DNA from: Polynucleobacter sphagniphilus
GTDB lineage: Bacteria > Pseudomonadota > Gammaproteobacteria > Burkholderiales > Burkholderiaceae
Assembly: GCF_001953355.1 (NCBI RefSeq)
Contig: NZ_MPIY01000006.1
Location: 51,444-115,443 of the forward strand
Direction: 5' to 3'
DNA: 64,000 nt
A model generated the notes under the pieces. That model searched no databases. It was not told the DNA's origin and saw only the letters and a list, made by a program, of their open reading frames with translations. Within the stretch, counting starts at the first letter, position 1; each line of letters begins with the position of its first letter. Made by a program: the position numbers and the translations under genes. Positions 47,221 through 54,987 of the stretch are shown here, piece by piece.

Positions 47221-48426
47221 ATGTCGGAAATATCTAAGCAAATCCTCAGTGTCGGCGATCTAAACCGCGCCATTGCAAGCTCTTTAGAAGAGCGTTTTGA
47301 TAGCGTTTGGGTGAGCGGGGAGATTTCGAACTTCAAAGCCTATGACAGTGGGCATTGGTATTTCTCTTTGAAAGACGAAGAAGGCCAGATCCGCTGCGTG
47401 ATGTTCCGAGGGCGTAACAGTCAAGTTGGCTTTATGCCGCAATCCGGTGATTTGGTTGAGGTGAGTGCGAATTTGGGTTTGTATGTGCCCAGGGGCGATA
47501 TTCAGCTGACAGTGCAATCCTTACGCCGCGCCGGGATGGGCGGACTGTACGAAGCGTTTTTAAGGCTCAAAGCCAAATTAGCGAATGAAGGTTTGTTTGA
47601 TGCCGAGCGTAAACGTGATATCCCAAGTCACCCGCGCTCCATTGGCATTATTACCTCGCCACAAGCAGCCGCTTTAAAGGATGTCCTGAGCACTTTGGCT
47701 AGAAGGGCGCCGCATATTCCCATTGTGATCTATCCCACCCTGGTCCAAGGCCCAGATGCTCCTGCGGGAATCATGGCTGCGCTCAAGGCGGCAGAAAAAG
47801 AACATGCTGTCGATTTGCTTTTGCTGGTGCGTGGCGGCGGTAGCATTGAAGACTTGTGGGCCTTTAATGATGAGCAATTGGCTTATGCCATTGCCCAGTC
47901 ACCTATTCCAGTAGTCAGTGGGGTGGGCCACGAAACAGATGTCACGATTGCTGATTTTGTTGCAGATTTGCGTGCACCTACACCAACGGGCGCTGCCGAG
48001 TTAGCCGCTCCCCGTAAGGATCAACTCTTGCAAGAGTTAGCCGCAATCGAGCAAGCACTTTTACAACGTGCCACACAAAGAATCGAACGTGAAGCGCAAA
48101 CTTTGGATCAACTGGCTCTGCGCTTAAATCACGCTTTGCCCAATCCAGATCGTATGCGCGAGCAAATTACCAATTGGCAACAACGTTTAAATCAGGCGTG
48201 GAATGTGCGTGTAGATAACCTCAAACGCAATCAAAGCCACTTTGCTGCTCAACTAGAAATGCTCAACCCACAGCGCACCCTAGAACGTGGTTATGCAGTC
48301 ATTCTGAACAATCAAAAACAAGCCGCGCGTCATCCCAAGCAGCTCAATACCGATACCAGCTTTGAGATTCGGTTAGCGGAGGGTCAGGTGCAGGTGCAGT
48401 TTTCGGAAGTATTACAAGGGCAATAA
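47221..48426 (+). CDS. xseA: Exodeoxyribonuclease VII large subunit
   Basis: XseA is the catalytic subunit of exonuclease VII, which degrades single-stranded DNA from both ends. The N-terminal OB fold begins DLNRAIASSLEERFDSVWVSGEISNF. The catalytic domain shows IGIITSPQAAALKDVLSTL, LLLVRGGGSIEDLWAFNDEQLAYAI and SGVGHETDVTIADFVADLRAPTPTGAAEL, followed by a coiled-coil segment. Length 401 residues. The small subunit xseB is not in the window. Confidence 0.96.
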   Translation: MSEISKQILSVGDLNRAIASSLEERFDSVWVSGEISNFKAYDSGHWYFSLKDEEGQIRCVMFRGRNSQVGFMPQSGDLVEVSANLGLYVPRGDIQLTVQSLRRAGMGGLYEAFLRLKAKLANEGLFDAERKRDIPSHPRSIGIITSPQAAALKDVLSTLARRAPHIPIVIYPTLVQGPDAPAGIMAALKAAEKEHAVDLLLLVRGGGSIEDLWAFNDEQLAYAIAQSPIPVVSGVGHETDVTIADFVADLRAPTPTGAAELAAPRKDQLLQELAAIEQALLQRATQRIEREAQTLDQLALRLNHALPNPDRMREQITNWQQRLNQAWNVRVDNLKRNQSHFAAQLEMLNPQRTLERGYAVILNNQKQAARHPKQLNTDTSFEIRLAEGQVQVQFSEVLQGQ

Positions 48427-48480
48427 ATCCAAAGTGCCAATATCGAATAACGGTACGTTATTTTGGAACAAGGAGACCCT

Positions 48481-48675
48481 ATGAAAATAACAGTAACCAT
48501 TGAAGATGCCTTGTATGAAAAGGCTCTAGAGTTTGCCGATCCTGCTATGGATGATTCCGATGTCATTAGCGAAGCGATTAAAACATTTATCCGAATGAAG
48601 GCATCTAAGCGCTTAATTGCATTGGGGGGATCATTGCCGCAGATGCAGGAGATTGCTCATCGATCTGGTAATTAG
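48481..48675 (+). CDS. VapB/DUF2191-type antitoxin, orphan
   Basis: A 64-residue protein starting MKITVTIEDALYEKALEFAD, a pattern of type II antitoxins in the DUF2191/VapB group, with the helix VISEAIKTFIRMKASKRLIALGG that resembles an arc-type ribbon-helix-helix followed by a toxin-binding tail. No PIN toxin follows; the next gene, murB, is on the other strand 22 bases away. ATG 48481 is preceded by AAGGAGA, a good ribosome binding site. It may be an orphan antitoxin or act on a toxin elsewhere. Confidence 0.75.
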   Translation: MKITVTIEDALYEKALEFADPAMDDSDVISEAIKTFIRMKASKRLIALGGSLPQMQEIAHRSGN

Positions 48676-48697
48676 TAATAGGTAATAGGCGCTTTAT

Positions 48698-49735
48698 TCA
48701 GATGATATTGGGTTCAATCTGCAATGGCACCCCAAACTTTTGCAGCACCGTTTCTTGAATATGTTTTGCAAGATCGAGAATATCTTGCGCAGTAGCGCCA
48801 CCATGATTGACCAACACTAAGGCTTGATTCTGGTAGACACCAACAGCACCTACGCGCTGGCCCTTAAAGCCGCACTGATCAATAAGCCAACCAGCTGCTA
48901 GCTTTCTATTGCCAGATTGATCTGGGTAAGAGGGTAGGCCAGGAAATTCCTTACTCAGCATCTCGTATTGAGTATGGGGCACCAGCGGGTTTTGGAAAAA
49001 ACTGCCTGCATTACCAATCTCTTTGGGATCTGGTAATTTTCTAGTACGAATTTGACAGACCGTATGAAAAATATCTTGTGGGCGAGGATCTTGAATGTCC
49101 GCTAGCACCTGAGCCAATTCAGCGTAGTCCAGCTTAGGGCTCCATGCCTGCGGAATCTTAAAGGCGACCTTTGTCACAATAAATCGCCCCGGGTTTTGCT
49201 TGAAGTAGCTATCGCGATAAGCAAAGCGGCACTCGTCTTTTGAGAGGGTGACAAAGGCATTAGCCTGCACATCATAAGCTTCTATAAAGTCAATAAATTG
49301 CGCCACTTCTAAACCATAAGCACCAATATTTTGAATCGGTGCAGCGCCTACCGTTCCGGGTATTAAAGCTAAGTTTTCTAGGCCAGGTAAATCATTATCT
49401 AAAGTCCAGCTAACAAATTCGTGCCAGCCCATGCCTGCGCCAACGATTACCTCTGTATACGAAACATCACTTTTACTGATTTCACATCCGGGAATATTGA
49501 TCAGTAATGTGGCCCCAGGCAAATTGGCAGGAAGGATGACATTGCTTCCCCCGCCCAATACTCTCCAGGCTAGATTGGCATCTTTAATAGTGCTCAAGAG
49601 TGCGGGTAATTGCTCGGGCGCGCTGACCTCATAGGCAAACTGCGCCTGGCATTGAAGGCCAAAGGTATTGCGATCCGTCAGATCGTAATGGGATAGCAAT
49701 TTTGCTGGCAAGGGCGCATTTTGAGCACAGTTCAT
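48698..49735 (-). CDS. murB: UDP-N-acetylmuramate dehydrogenase
   Basis: MurB reduces UDP-GlcNAc-enolpyruvate to UDP-MurNAc in peptidoglycan synthesis, with FAD and NADPH. It has the FAD-binding regions VLGGGSNVILP near residue 60 and NLALIPGTVGAAPIQNIGAYG near 121, the catalytic NAGSFFQNPLV with Ser near 243, and CGFKGQRVGAVGVYQNQALVLVN near the end. Length 345 residues, typical of the E. coli-like type I form. The start is ATG 49735. Confidence 0.96.
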   Translation of the reverse strand: MNCAQNAPLPAKLLSHYDLTDRNTFGLQCQAQFAYEVSAPEQLPALLSTIKDANLAWRVLGGGSNVILPANLPGATLLINIPGCEISKSDVSYTEVIVGAGMGWHEFVSWTLDNDLPGLENLALIPGTVGAAPIQNIGAYGLEVAQFIDFIEAYDVQANAFVTLSKDECRFAYRDSYFKQNPGRFIVTKVAFKIPQAWSPKLDYAELAQVLADIQDPRPQDIFHTVCQIRTRKLPDPKEIGNAGSFFQNPLVPHTQYEMLSKEFPGLPSYPDQSGNRKLAAGWLIDQCGFKGQRVGAVGVYQNQALVLVNHGGATAQDILDLAKHIQETVLQKFGVPLQIEPNII

Positions 49736-49829
49736 GCCACAATCTTATTCGTGTTCCAAGTTTGCTCAAAAAAAGTGGGTAATTCTTGGAAAAGCATTCA
49801 CTAATAAAGCATTTAATTAAGGAGTAGCT

Positions 49830-50315
49830 ATGCCCTCATTTGACGTGGTTTGCGAACCAGACATGATTGAATTAAAAAATGCCATCGAGCAGTCCAATAA
49901 AGAAATCACCAATCGTTTTGACTTCAAAGGCTCTGATAGCCGTGTAGAGCAAAAAGACGAAACCCTCATTTTGTTTGGTGACGATGATTTCAAACTGGGT
50001 CAAGTACGTGATGTGCTCTACGGCAAGATGGCTAAGCGCAATGTGGATGTGCGCTACCTCAAGGATGAAAAAACCGAGACCATTGGCGGCGATAAGCGCA
50101 AACAGACCATGAAGGTCCAAAAGGGCATTGAAACCGAATTGGCTAAAAAGGTCGTACGCGTGATTAAAGACAGTAAGGTCAAAGTGCAGGCGAGTATTCA
50201 GGGGGATGCAGTACGAGTGACTGGTGCCAAGCGCGATGATCTACAAGAAACCATGGCCTTATTGCGCAAAGAAATAACAGAAGCGCCATTGGGTTTTAAT
50301 AATTTCCGTGACTAA
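49830..50315 (+). CDS. yajQ: YajQ family nucleotide-binding protein
   Basis: A 161-residue protein with the YajQ start [25 protein letters not shown] and two ferredoxin-like halves. [21 protein letters not shown] and [21 protein letters not shown] are characteristic. Some members bind cyclic di-GMP in Xanthomonas, others bind tRNA or GTP; the role here is unknown. The start of xerD overlaps its last 8 bases. Confidence 0.93.
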   Translation: MPSFDVVCEPDMIELKNAIEQSNKEITNRFDFKGSDSRVEQKDETLILFGDDDFKLGQVRDVLYGKMAKRNVDVRYLKDEKTETIGGDKRKQTMKVQKGIETELAKKVVRVIKDSKVKVQASIQGDAVRVTGAKRDDLQETMALLRKEITEAPLGFNNFRD

Positions 50316-51249
50316 GAAAATGATTGCGGTTGAGAAATCAGCTGCAATAGCACCAGCAAGCCAAGAGGCTATCGAGCGCTTTTGTGATGCATGTTGGTTA
50401 GAAGATGGGCTAGCACAAAATAGCTTGTCAGCCTATCGCCGCGATTTATTGCTATTAGCCCAATGGTTGTTTAAAGAAAGTGGGGTTGATTTATATGCAG
50501 TGACCGAGAAAGACCTCACTGCCTATATTGCCCATCGTCGTTCTGATAAGGCAACCACCGCTAATCGTCGCCTGACTGTCTTTAAGCGCTTTTATCGCCA
50601 TGCCTTACGTATGAACTTGGTAAAACGTGACCCCTGTATTGGTTTGCGCGCTGCCAAGCAAGCACTGCGCTTTCCAAAAACGTTGAGTGAGGATCAAGTC
50701 ACCGCTTTATTGAACGCACCGGATATTAATACCCCTTTGGGTCTGCGTGATCGCACGATGTTAGAGCTTATGTATGCCAGTGGTTTGCGTGTTTCAGAAA
50801 TCGTTGCTTTAAAAACCGTGGCGATTGGTCTTAATGAAGGCGTAGTGCGCATTGTCAATGGTAAAGGTGGCAAAGAACGTTTGGTGCCTTTTGGAGGCGA
50901 GGCAGGGCAGTGGCTACGGCGTTATTTTGCCGAGGCTAGAACACCCTTGCTTGAGGGGAAAACCAGCGATGCGGTATTTGTGGGGCGTCACACTGGTGGC
51001 GCATTGACCCGGCAAGCTTTTTGGGCCCTGATTAAGCGTTATGCCACGGTAGCTAATATTCCTGTGGCACTATCGCCACACACCTTGCGCCATGCTTTTG
51101 CGACCCATTTGCTCAATCATGGGGCTGATTTGCGGGTAGTACAGCTCTTATTGGGGCATGCCGACATCTCAACTACCCAGATTTACACCCATGTGGCCAG
51201 AGAACGCCTCAAGTCGATTCATCAGCAGCACCATCCACGTGGCACCTAA
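50308..51249 (+). CDS. xerD: Tyrosine recombinase XerD
   Basis: XerD resolves chromosome dimers at dif together with XerC. It is a tyrosine recombinase: N-terminal SAM-like core-binding domain (residues 20-110, [20 protein letters not shown]), then the catalytic domain with [14 protein letters not shown] (Arg), [15 protein letters not shown] (Lys), [19 protein letters not shown] (His, Arg), [14 protein letters not shown] (His, Tyr). Length 313 residues. Start is GTG 50308. xerC and the dif site are not visible in this window. Confidence 0.94.
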   Translation: MTKKMIAVEKSAAIAPASQEAIERFCDACWLEDGLAQNSLSAYRRDLLLLAQWLFKESGVDLYAVTEKDLTAYIAHRRSDKATTANRRLTVFKRFYRHALRMNLVKRDPCIGLRAAKQALRFPKTLSEDQVTALLNAPDINTPLGLRDRTMLELMYASGLRVSEIVALKTVAIGLNEGVVRIVNGKGGKERLVPFGGEAGQWLRRYFAEARTPLLEGKTSDAVFVGRHTGGALTRQAFWALIKRYATVANIPVALSPHTLRHAFATHLLNHGADLRVVQLLLGHADISTTQIYTHVARERLKSIHQQHHPRGT

Positions 51250-51321
51250 AGCCAATGGTGGTGATAAATATTTCTGAAGTTAACTTGTAAAGCTTTGCCC
51301 TTTTCTGTAAAGTATATATCA

Positions 51322-51335
51322 ATGATATGTATCAT
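51322..51335. promoter_or_regulatory. Palindromic operator upstream of vapBC
   Basis: ATGATA-TG-TATCAT is a perfect 6-2-6 inverted repeat, overlapping a second one (ATATC-AAT-GATAT at 51316-51328). It lies 17-30 bases before the vapB start. VapB-VapC complexes usually bind such repeats to autorepress the operon, so this is a likely operator. Confidence 0.6.
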
Positions 51336-51351
51336 ATTAAAGGACTAAGTC

Positions 51352-51585
51352 ATGGATACAGCACAGGTTTTTAAGACGGGCAGAAGCCAGGCTGTAAGAC
51401 TGCCTAAGGAATATCGATTTACCGACTCTGAAGTAACAGTTCAGCATTTTGGCGGCGGTGTTTTGCTTTTGCCAAAAAATGGCTTGTTTGCCGCAATATC
51501 GGCATCATTGGCTGGTTTTGAGGCTGGGTTGCAATTGACCCGCGATCAGCCAGAGCAACAAGAAAGAGTGGGGATTGCTCCTTGA
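51352..51585 (+). CDS. vapB: VapB-type (AbrB fold) antitoxin
   Basis: The 77-residue protein begins MDTAQVFKTGRSQAVRLPKEYRF, a swapped-hairpin AbrB motif typical of VapB/VagC antitoxins, followed by an acidic and Gln-rich tail that would wrap the toxin. The stop overlaps the TTG start of vapC by 4 bases (TTGA), so antitoxin and toxin are translationally coupled. Autorepression through the upstream palindrome is likely. Confidence 0.9.
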   Translation: MDTAQVFKTGRSQAVRLPKEYRFTDSEVTVQHFGGGVLLLPKNGLFAAISASLAGFEAGLQLTRDQPEQQERVGIAP

Positions 51586-51974
51586 TCTTGCTTGATGCGA
51601 ATATTTGTATTTACATCATTAATCAAAAACCGCCAGCAGTGATAGAACGCTTTAAGGATTTTGCTGCGGGAGAGGTTGGTATCTCAAGTATCGTGGCAGC
51701 AGAACTGGCCTTTGGAATTGAAAAGACAGATTCCTTGCCCAATAAACAAGCCTTGGAGCTATTTCTGGCTCCACTGACTATATTTTCTTTTGACGAGGCA
51801 TGCATTTGGGCCTACGCCAAGTTGCGGGCCCAGCTTGAAAAGGCTGGGCATCCGATTGGATCATTGGATGCGATGATTGCAGCGCAAGCCCTTGCCTTAA
51901 ATTTTCCCTTGGTAACTAATAATCAAAAAGAGTTTTCAAGGGTACCTGGTTTAAGGCTGGAAAACTGGGTCTAG
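51582..51974 (+). CDS. vapC: VapC-type PIN-domain ribonuclease toxin
   Basis: This 130-residue toxin has the PIN fold with the acidic residues LLDANICIYI (Asp5), AAELAFG (Glu near 41) and GSLDAMIAAQAL (Asp near 96), followed by LVTNNQKEFSRVPGL. Such toxins cleave tRNA or rRNA when freed from VapB. TTG 51582 overlaps the vapB stop. All the acidic catalytic positions are kept, so it is probably active. It is not linked to mobile elements in this window. Confidence 0.9.
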   Translation: MILLDANICIYIINQKPPAVIERFKDFAAGEVGISSIVAAELAFGIEKTDSLPNKQALELFLAPLTIFSFDEACIWAYAKLRAQLEKAGHPIGSLDAMIAAQALALNFPLVTNNQKEFSRVPGLRLENWV

Positions 51975-52041
51975 AAGCAAGTGAATGCATATCTTGTTCG
52001 GAGATAAGTCGATGCAGGTAATAAATGATTAAGATAGCTTC

Positions 52042-52695
52042 ATGAATTTCAATTTCGATCTCTTGCTCATTCCAATTGGTTATTTGATTGGTTCGGTTTC
52101 CTTTGCAGTGGTGGTTAGCAAGTGCATGTGCTTGCCTGATCCACATACCTATGGCTCGGGCAATCCCGGGGCTACCAATGTGCTGCGTACGGGTAATAAG
52201 CTGGCAGCCGCCCTGACTTTTTTGGGTGATGCCCTCAAAGGGTTTGTTGCGGTCGTATTAGCGCGGATGATTTTGGGCAGTGATTCCCTCACCTCCACCC
52301 TGAATTCTTGGATCTTATGTAGCGTAGTCATTGCGGTGTTTTTAGGGCATCTCTTCCCGCTTTTTCATGGCTTTAAGGGTGGCAAAGGCGTTGCGACAGC
52401 CTGTGGAATTCTCTTTGGCATTAACTGGATTTTGGGCTTAGCTACTTTGAGCACCTGGTTGATCGTGGCGCTTTTTATGCGCTACTCTTCTTTAGCAGCG
52501 CTAGCGGCAGCGATATTTGGCCCGATCTATTTCGTGTTTTTGTTTGGCTTTCAGCCAATGGGTATCGCGCTGGTAGTCGTATGTCTTTTGCTGATTTGGC
52601 GCCATCGCAACAATATTACAAATTTGCTGGCTGGTAAAGAGTCGCGCATTGGTGCAAAAAAAGTAGTGCAATCTATTCAATCAGAGGAGGGTTAA
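52042..52695 (+). CDS. plsY: Glycerol-3-phosphate acyltransferase
   Basis: PlsY transfers an acyl group from acyl-phosphate to glycerol-3-phosphate, starting phospholipid synthesis. The family motifs are [33 protein letters not shown] and [20 protein letters not shown], located at cytoplasmic loops between about five membrane segments. Length 217 residues. The start is ATG 52042. It is followed 2 bases later by a MAPEG gene. Confidence 0.95.
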   Translation: MNFNFDLLLIPIGYLIGSVSFAVVVSKCMCLPDPHTYGSGNPGATNVLRTGNKLAAALTFLGDALKGFVAVVLARMILGSDSLTSTLNSWILCSVVIAVFLGHLFPLFHGFKGGKGVATACGILFGINWILGLATLSTWLIVALFMRYSSLAALAAAIFGPIYFVFLFGFQPMGIALVVVCLLLIWRHRNNITNLLAGKESRIGAKKVVQSIQSEEG

Positions 52696-52697
52696 GC

Positions 52698-53069
52698 ATG
52701 ACCATCGCATTTGCATGTGTACTCGTTATGGGGCTACTTCCCTATGTGGCTGCAGGGATCGCTAAAAAAGGCTTTGAGGGCTATGACAATGGTGCTCCGC
52801 GGGAGTGGCTTGCCAAGCAGACTGGCTTTCGGGCGCGCGCCAATGCAGCCCAAGCCAATCTTTTTGAATCTCTACCCCTCTTTTTTGCTGCTGTGATCAT
52901 TGCCTCGGTAGCGCATGCACCGCAGGAGCGCATTGATTTGCTGGCAATTGGTTTTGTGATTGCGCGCATGACGTATTTGCTTTGTTATGTGGCTAATTGG
53001 CCCACTGCCAGATCGCTGGTCTGGGCAGCTGGCATTGCTTGCGTCATCGCACTGTTCTTTCAAATTTAA
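52698..53069 (+). CDS. MAPEG family membrane protein
   Basis: A 123-residue integral membrane protein with four hydrophobic segments and the MAPEG pattern: RARANAAQANLFESLPLFFAAV in the middle with the conserved FE motif, then ARMTYLLCYVANW. Members include glutathione transferases and eicosanoid enzymes; bacterial forms are mostly uncharacterised. ATG 52698 is 2 bases after plsY. The start AGGAGGGTTAAGC upstream is a good ribosome binding site. Confidence 0.85.
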   Translation: MTIAFACVLVMGLLPYVAAGIAKKGFEGYDNGAPREWLAKQTGFRARANAAQANLFESLPLFFAAVIIASVAHAPQERIDLLAIGFVIARMTYLLCYVANWPTARSLVWAAGIACVIALFFQI

Positions 53070-53083
53070 TTCAAAAGGCCTAC

Positions 53084-53887
53084 ATGCCCACCACCAAAAC
53101 GGCCTCTCAGAAGACGCCTACTAAGTTATCTGTAAAAAAAGTCAGCGCCAAAGTTACAGCCAAAGTCACAAGCAAAGCGACCCCGAAAGTCACCACTAAA
53201 ACAAGCGATGCTGGTACACCCTTATCGGTAGTGATTCGTAGGCGCATTGAGGCAAAAAAAGCGCGCTTTAATGCTAATGACAACATTTCTGCTTTTATCC
53301 AGCCTGGTGAATTAGATGGTTTGGTCGATGAAGTGGCGCAAAAAATGCAAGCGGTTTTAGAAAGCTTGGTCATTGATACAAAAAGTGATCACAACACTCA
53401 AAACACCAGTCGCCGTGTGGCCAAGATGTTTGTCAAAGAAGTCTTTAATGGCCGATATGTTGAGCAGCCTGTTTTGACCAAGTTCCCCAATGTGAGCCGC
53501 TTAAATGAGTTGATGATTATTGGTCCGATTACGGTTCGCAGTGCGTGTTCGCATCACCTGTGCCCCATCATGGGCCGCATTTGGATTGGGGTTTTACCAA
53601 GTAAGGAGTCGGCGCTGATAGGCCTGTCAAAGTATTCACGCCTAACAGAGTGGGTGATGTGCCGTCCGCAAATCCAGGAGGAGGCGGTAGTGGAGTTAGC
53701 GGACATGCTGGAGAAAAAAATTAAGCCAATTGGCGTAGCGATCGTGATGGATGCGGATCACTTTTGTATGCAGTGGCGCGGTGTTAAAGATCGTGACTCC
53801 AAGATGGTCAATAGCGTGATGCGCGGTGCGTTTTTGAAGGACTCTAATTTACGTAGAGAGTTTTTATCTCTCTTAGATAAGCGCTAA
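53084..53887 (+). CDS. folE: GTP cyclohydrolase I with Lys/Thr-rich N-terminal extension
   Basis: FolE opens GTP to start folate (tetrahydrobiopterin-type) synthesis. The zinc site and active site are clear: GPITVRSACSHHLCPIMG with Cys and His, and IGLSKYSRLTEWVMCRPQIQEE. Downstream is VMDADHFCMQWRGVK with the second Cys. The first 50 residues are an unusual extension built of repeats of the form KV-x-AKVT-x-K (KKVSAKVTAKVTSKATPKV), with no known role. ATG 53084 gives 267 residues. It ends 5 bases before the following lipoprotein gene. Confidence 0.88.
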   Translation: MPTTKTASQKTPTKLSVKKVSAKVTAKVTSKATPKVTTKTSDAGTPLSVVIRRRIEAKKARFNANDNISAFIQPGELDGLVDEVAQKMQAVLESLVIDTKSDHNTQNTSRRVAKMFVKEVFNGRYVEQPVLTKFPNVSRLNELMIIGPITVRSACSHHLCPIMGRIWIGVLPSKESALIGLSKYSRLTEWVMCRPQIQEEAVVELADMLEKKIKPIGVAIVMDADHFCMQWRGVKDRDSKMVNSVMRGAFLKDSNLRREFLSLLDKR

Positions 53888-53892
53888 ATTTG

Positions 53893-54108
53893 ATGAAACA
53901 GGGATTCAAACTCATTGGTATGGCACTCATCAGCGCAAGCCTATTGGCTTGTGCAAGTTACCCCACCGTCAATGAGGACCCGGCTAAAAATAACCAAGCT
54001 ACTTTTCAAAAAGATGCCTTGGATTGCGCCAAAGACTACCCTGAGGCCGGTGGGGGCGTGCATGTCAAACAGCGTATTGCTTGTATGAACTTAAAGGGTT
54101 GGCATTAA
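53893..54108 (+). CDS. Small hypothetical lipoprotein
   Basis: A 71-residue product with a lipoprotein signal: KQGFKLIGMALISASLLAC with lipobox LLAC followed by ASYPT. The rest of about 50 residues includes two more Cys (DCAKDYPE and ACMNLKGWH), so one disulfide is possible. No family was recognised. ATG 53893 is 5 bases after folE; TTG 53890 would add one residue. It precedes the HiPIP gene, but a gap of 149 bases with an inverted repeat lies between. Confidence 0.65.
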   Translation: MKQGFKLIGMALISASLLACASYPTVNEDPAKNNQATFQKDALDCAKDYPEAGGGVHVKQRIACMNLKGWH

Positions 54109-54129
54109 TCTGGTGGTATAGATTTATTC

Positions 54130-54146
54130 TTGAGAACAGTTCTCAA
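54130..54146. repeat. Inverted repeat upstream of the HiPIP gene
   Basis: TTGAGAA-CAG-TTCTCAA is a perfect 7-3-7 inverted repeat located 112 bases before the HiPIP start. It has no following T tract, so it may be an operator or a weak transcription stop for the preceding lipoprotein gene. Confidence 0.4.
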
Positions 54147-54257
54147 CTATTAATCTAATGAAATCAATTACTTGGGGTAGCTCTAGCACCCTGATTTCAT
54201 CTGCTCTATGATGCGTTTAGTTCCACAACATCATTCTTACAATCTCTTGGAGTTCAT

Positions 54258-54566
54258 ATGAAAAATAGTCGTCGCCAATTTATGATTTTGTCTGCTGCTG
54301 GTGCCTGTACATTGGCCTTGAACAGCAAAGTTCAAGCCCAAGCCATGGTATCTGCTACTGATCCCCAGGCGGTTGCTTTAGGTTATGTGGCTGATGCAGC
54401 CAAAGTGGATAAAGCAAAATATCCTAAGTTTGTTGCGGGTTCACATTGTGGTTCATGCGCACTCTATCAAGGTGCTGCTAGTTCTGCTGCTGGTGGTTGC
54501 GCCTTGTTTGCTGGCAAACAAGTTGCTAATGCTGGCTGGTGCTCTGCTTACGCTAAAAAGGCTTAA
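54258..54566 (+). CDS. High-potential iron-sulfur protein (HiPIP), Tat-exported
   Basis: The 102-residue precursor begins KNSRRQFMILSAAGACTLAL, a twin-arginine signal ending near QAQA. The mature domain has four Cys holding a [4Fe-4S] cluster: HCGSCALYQG (two), GCALFAG (one), GWCSAYAKKA (one). This is the HiPIP fold used as a periplasmic electron donor, for example to oxidases or photosynthetic reaction centres. ATG 54258 follows TTGGAG. A strong terminator follows. Confidence 0.93.
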   Translation: MKNSRRQFMILSAAGACTLALNSKVQAQAMVSATDPQAVALGYVADAAKVDKAKYPKFVAGSHCGSCALYQGAASSAAGGCALFAGKQVANAGWCSAYAKKA

Positions 54567-54604
54567 GTACGTTTTACCCAAACCCCTCATTTGGGTAGTA
54601 AATC

Positions 54605-54634
54605 AAAGGTCACTTTCTAGGGTGACCTTTTTTT
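54605..54634 (+). terminator. Rho-independent terminator downstream of HiPIP gene
   Basis: A 9-base stem AAAGGTCAC (54605-54613) pairs with GTGACCTTT (54622-54630), with an 8-base loop and a T tract of seven after the stem. It ends plus-strand transcription 39 bases after the HiPIP stop and just before the small minus-strand ORF. Confidence 0.9.
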
Positions 54635-54676
54635 GTATAGAGCCCCCAATTTCTGCGGAGCTCTAGATTTGCACCA

Positions 54677-54814
54677 TTACTGCACTTTTGAGGCTGCAAT
54701 CGAGGCGATGCAGTCTTTGATGCTGTAGTTTTGGAATTTCCCAAAGTTCTCTTTGCGAATTGATTGAGCGCATTCTGTCACTGAATTGCGTAATTTAATT
54801 GTAGGTAATGCCAT
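54677..54814 (-). CDS. Small hypothetical protein (45 residues)
   Basis: A short minus-strand frame coding for 45 residues that begin MALPTIKLRNSVTECAQSIR and end ASKVQ, with Cys14 and Cys34. It is preceded by ACAGGAGATCAAC, a near-ideal ribosome binding site at the right distance, and the gap to its neighbours is free of other signals. No family was recognised. It is basic overall and has no signal peptide or membrane segment. The strong ribosome binding site is the main evidence; conservation could not be tested. Confidence 0.55.
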   Translation of the reverse strand: MALPTIKLRNSVTECAQSIRKENFGKFQNYSIKDCIASIAASKVQ

Positions 54815-54987
54815 GTTGATCTCCTGTTAATGTCTTTTTTTTTGGGGCACGGCCAGGTCATCAATTTGTTACCCTGCTTGTGCCTTAATCCTATTCTAAA
54901 TAATTTTGGCCAAATGAAAAGCCTATAAAATGAAGAAATGCTTTCAAGCCCAACTCCCTCGAATTTAAAGACTGATCTCTTTAGTCT

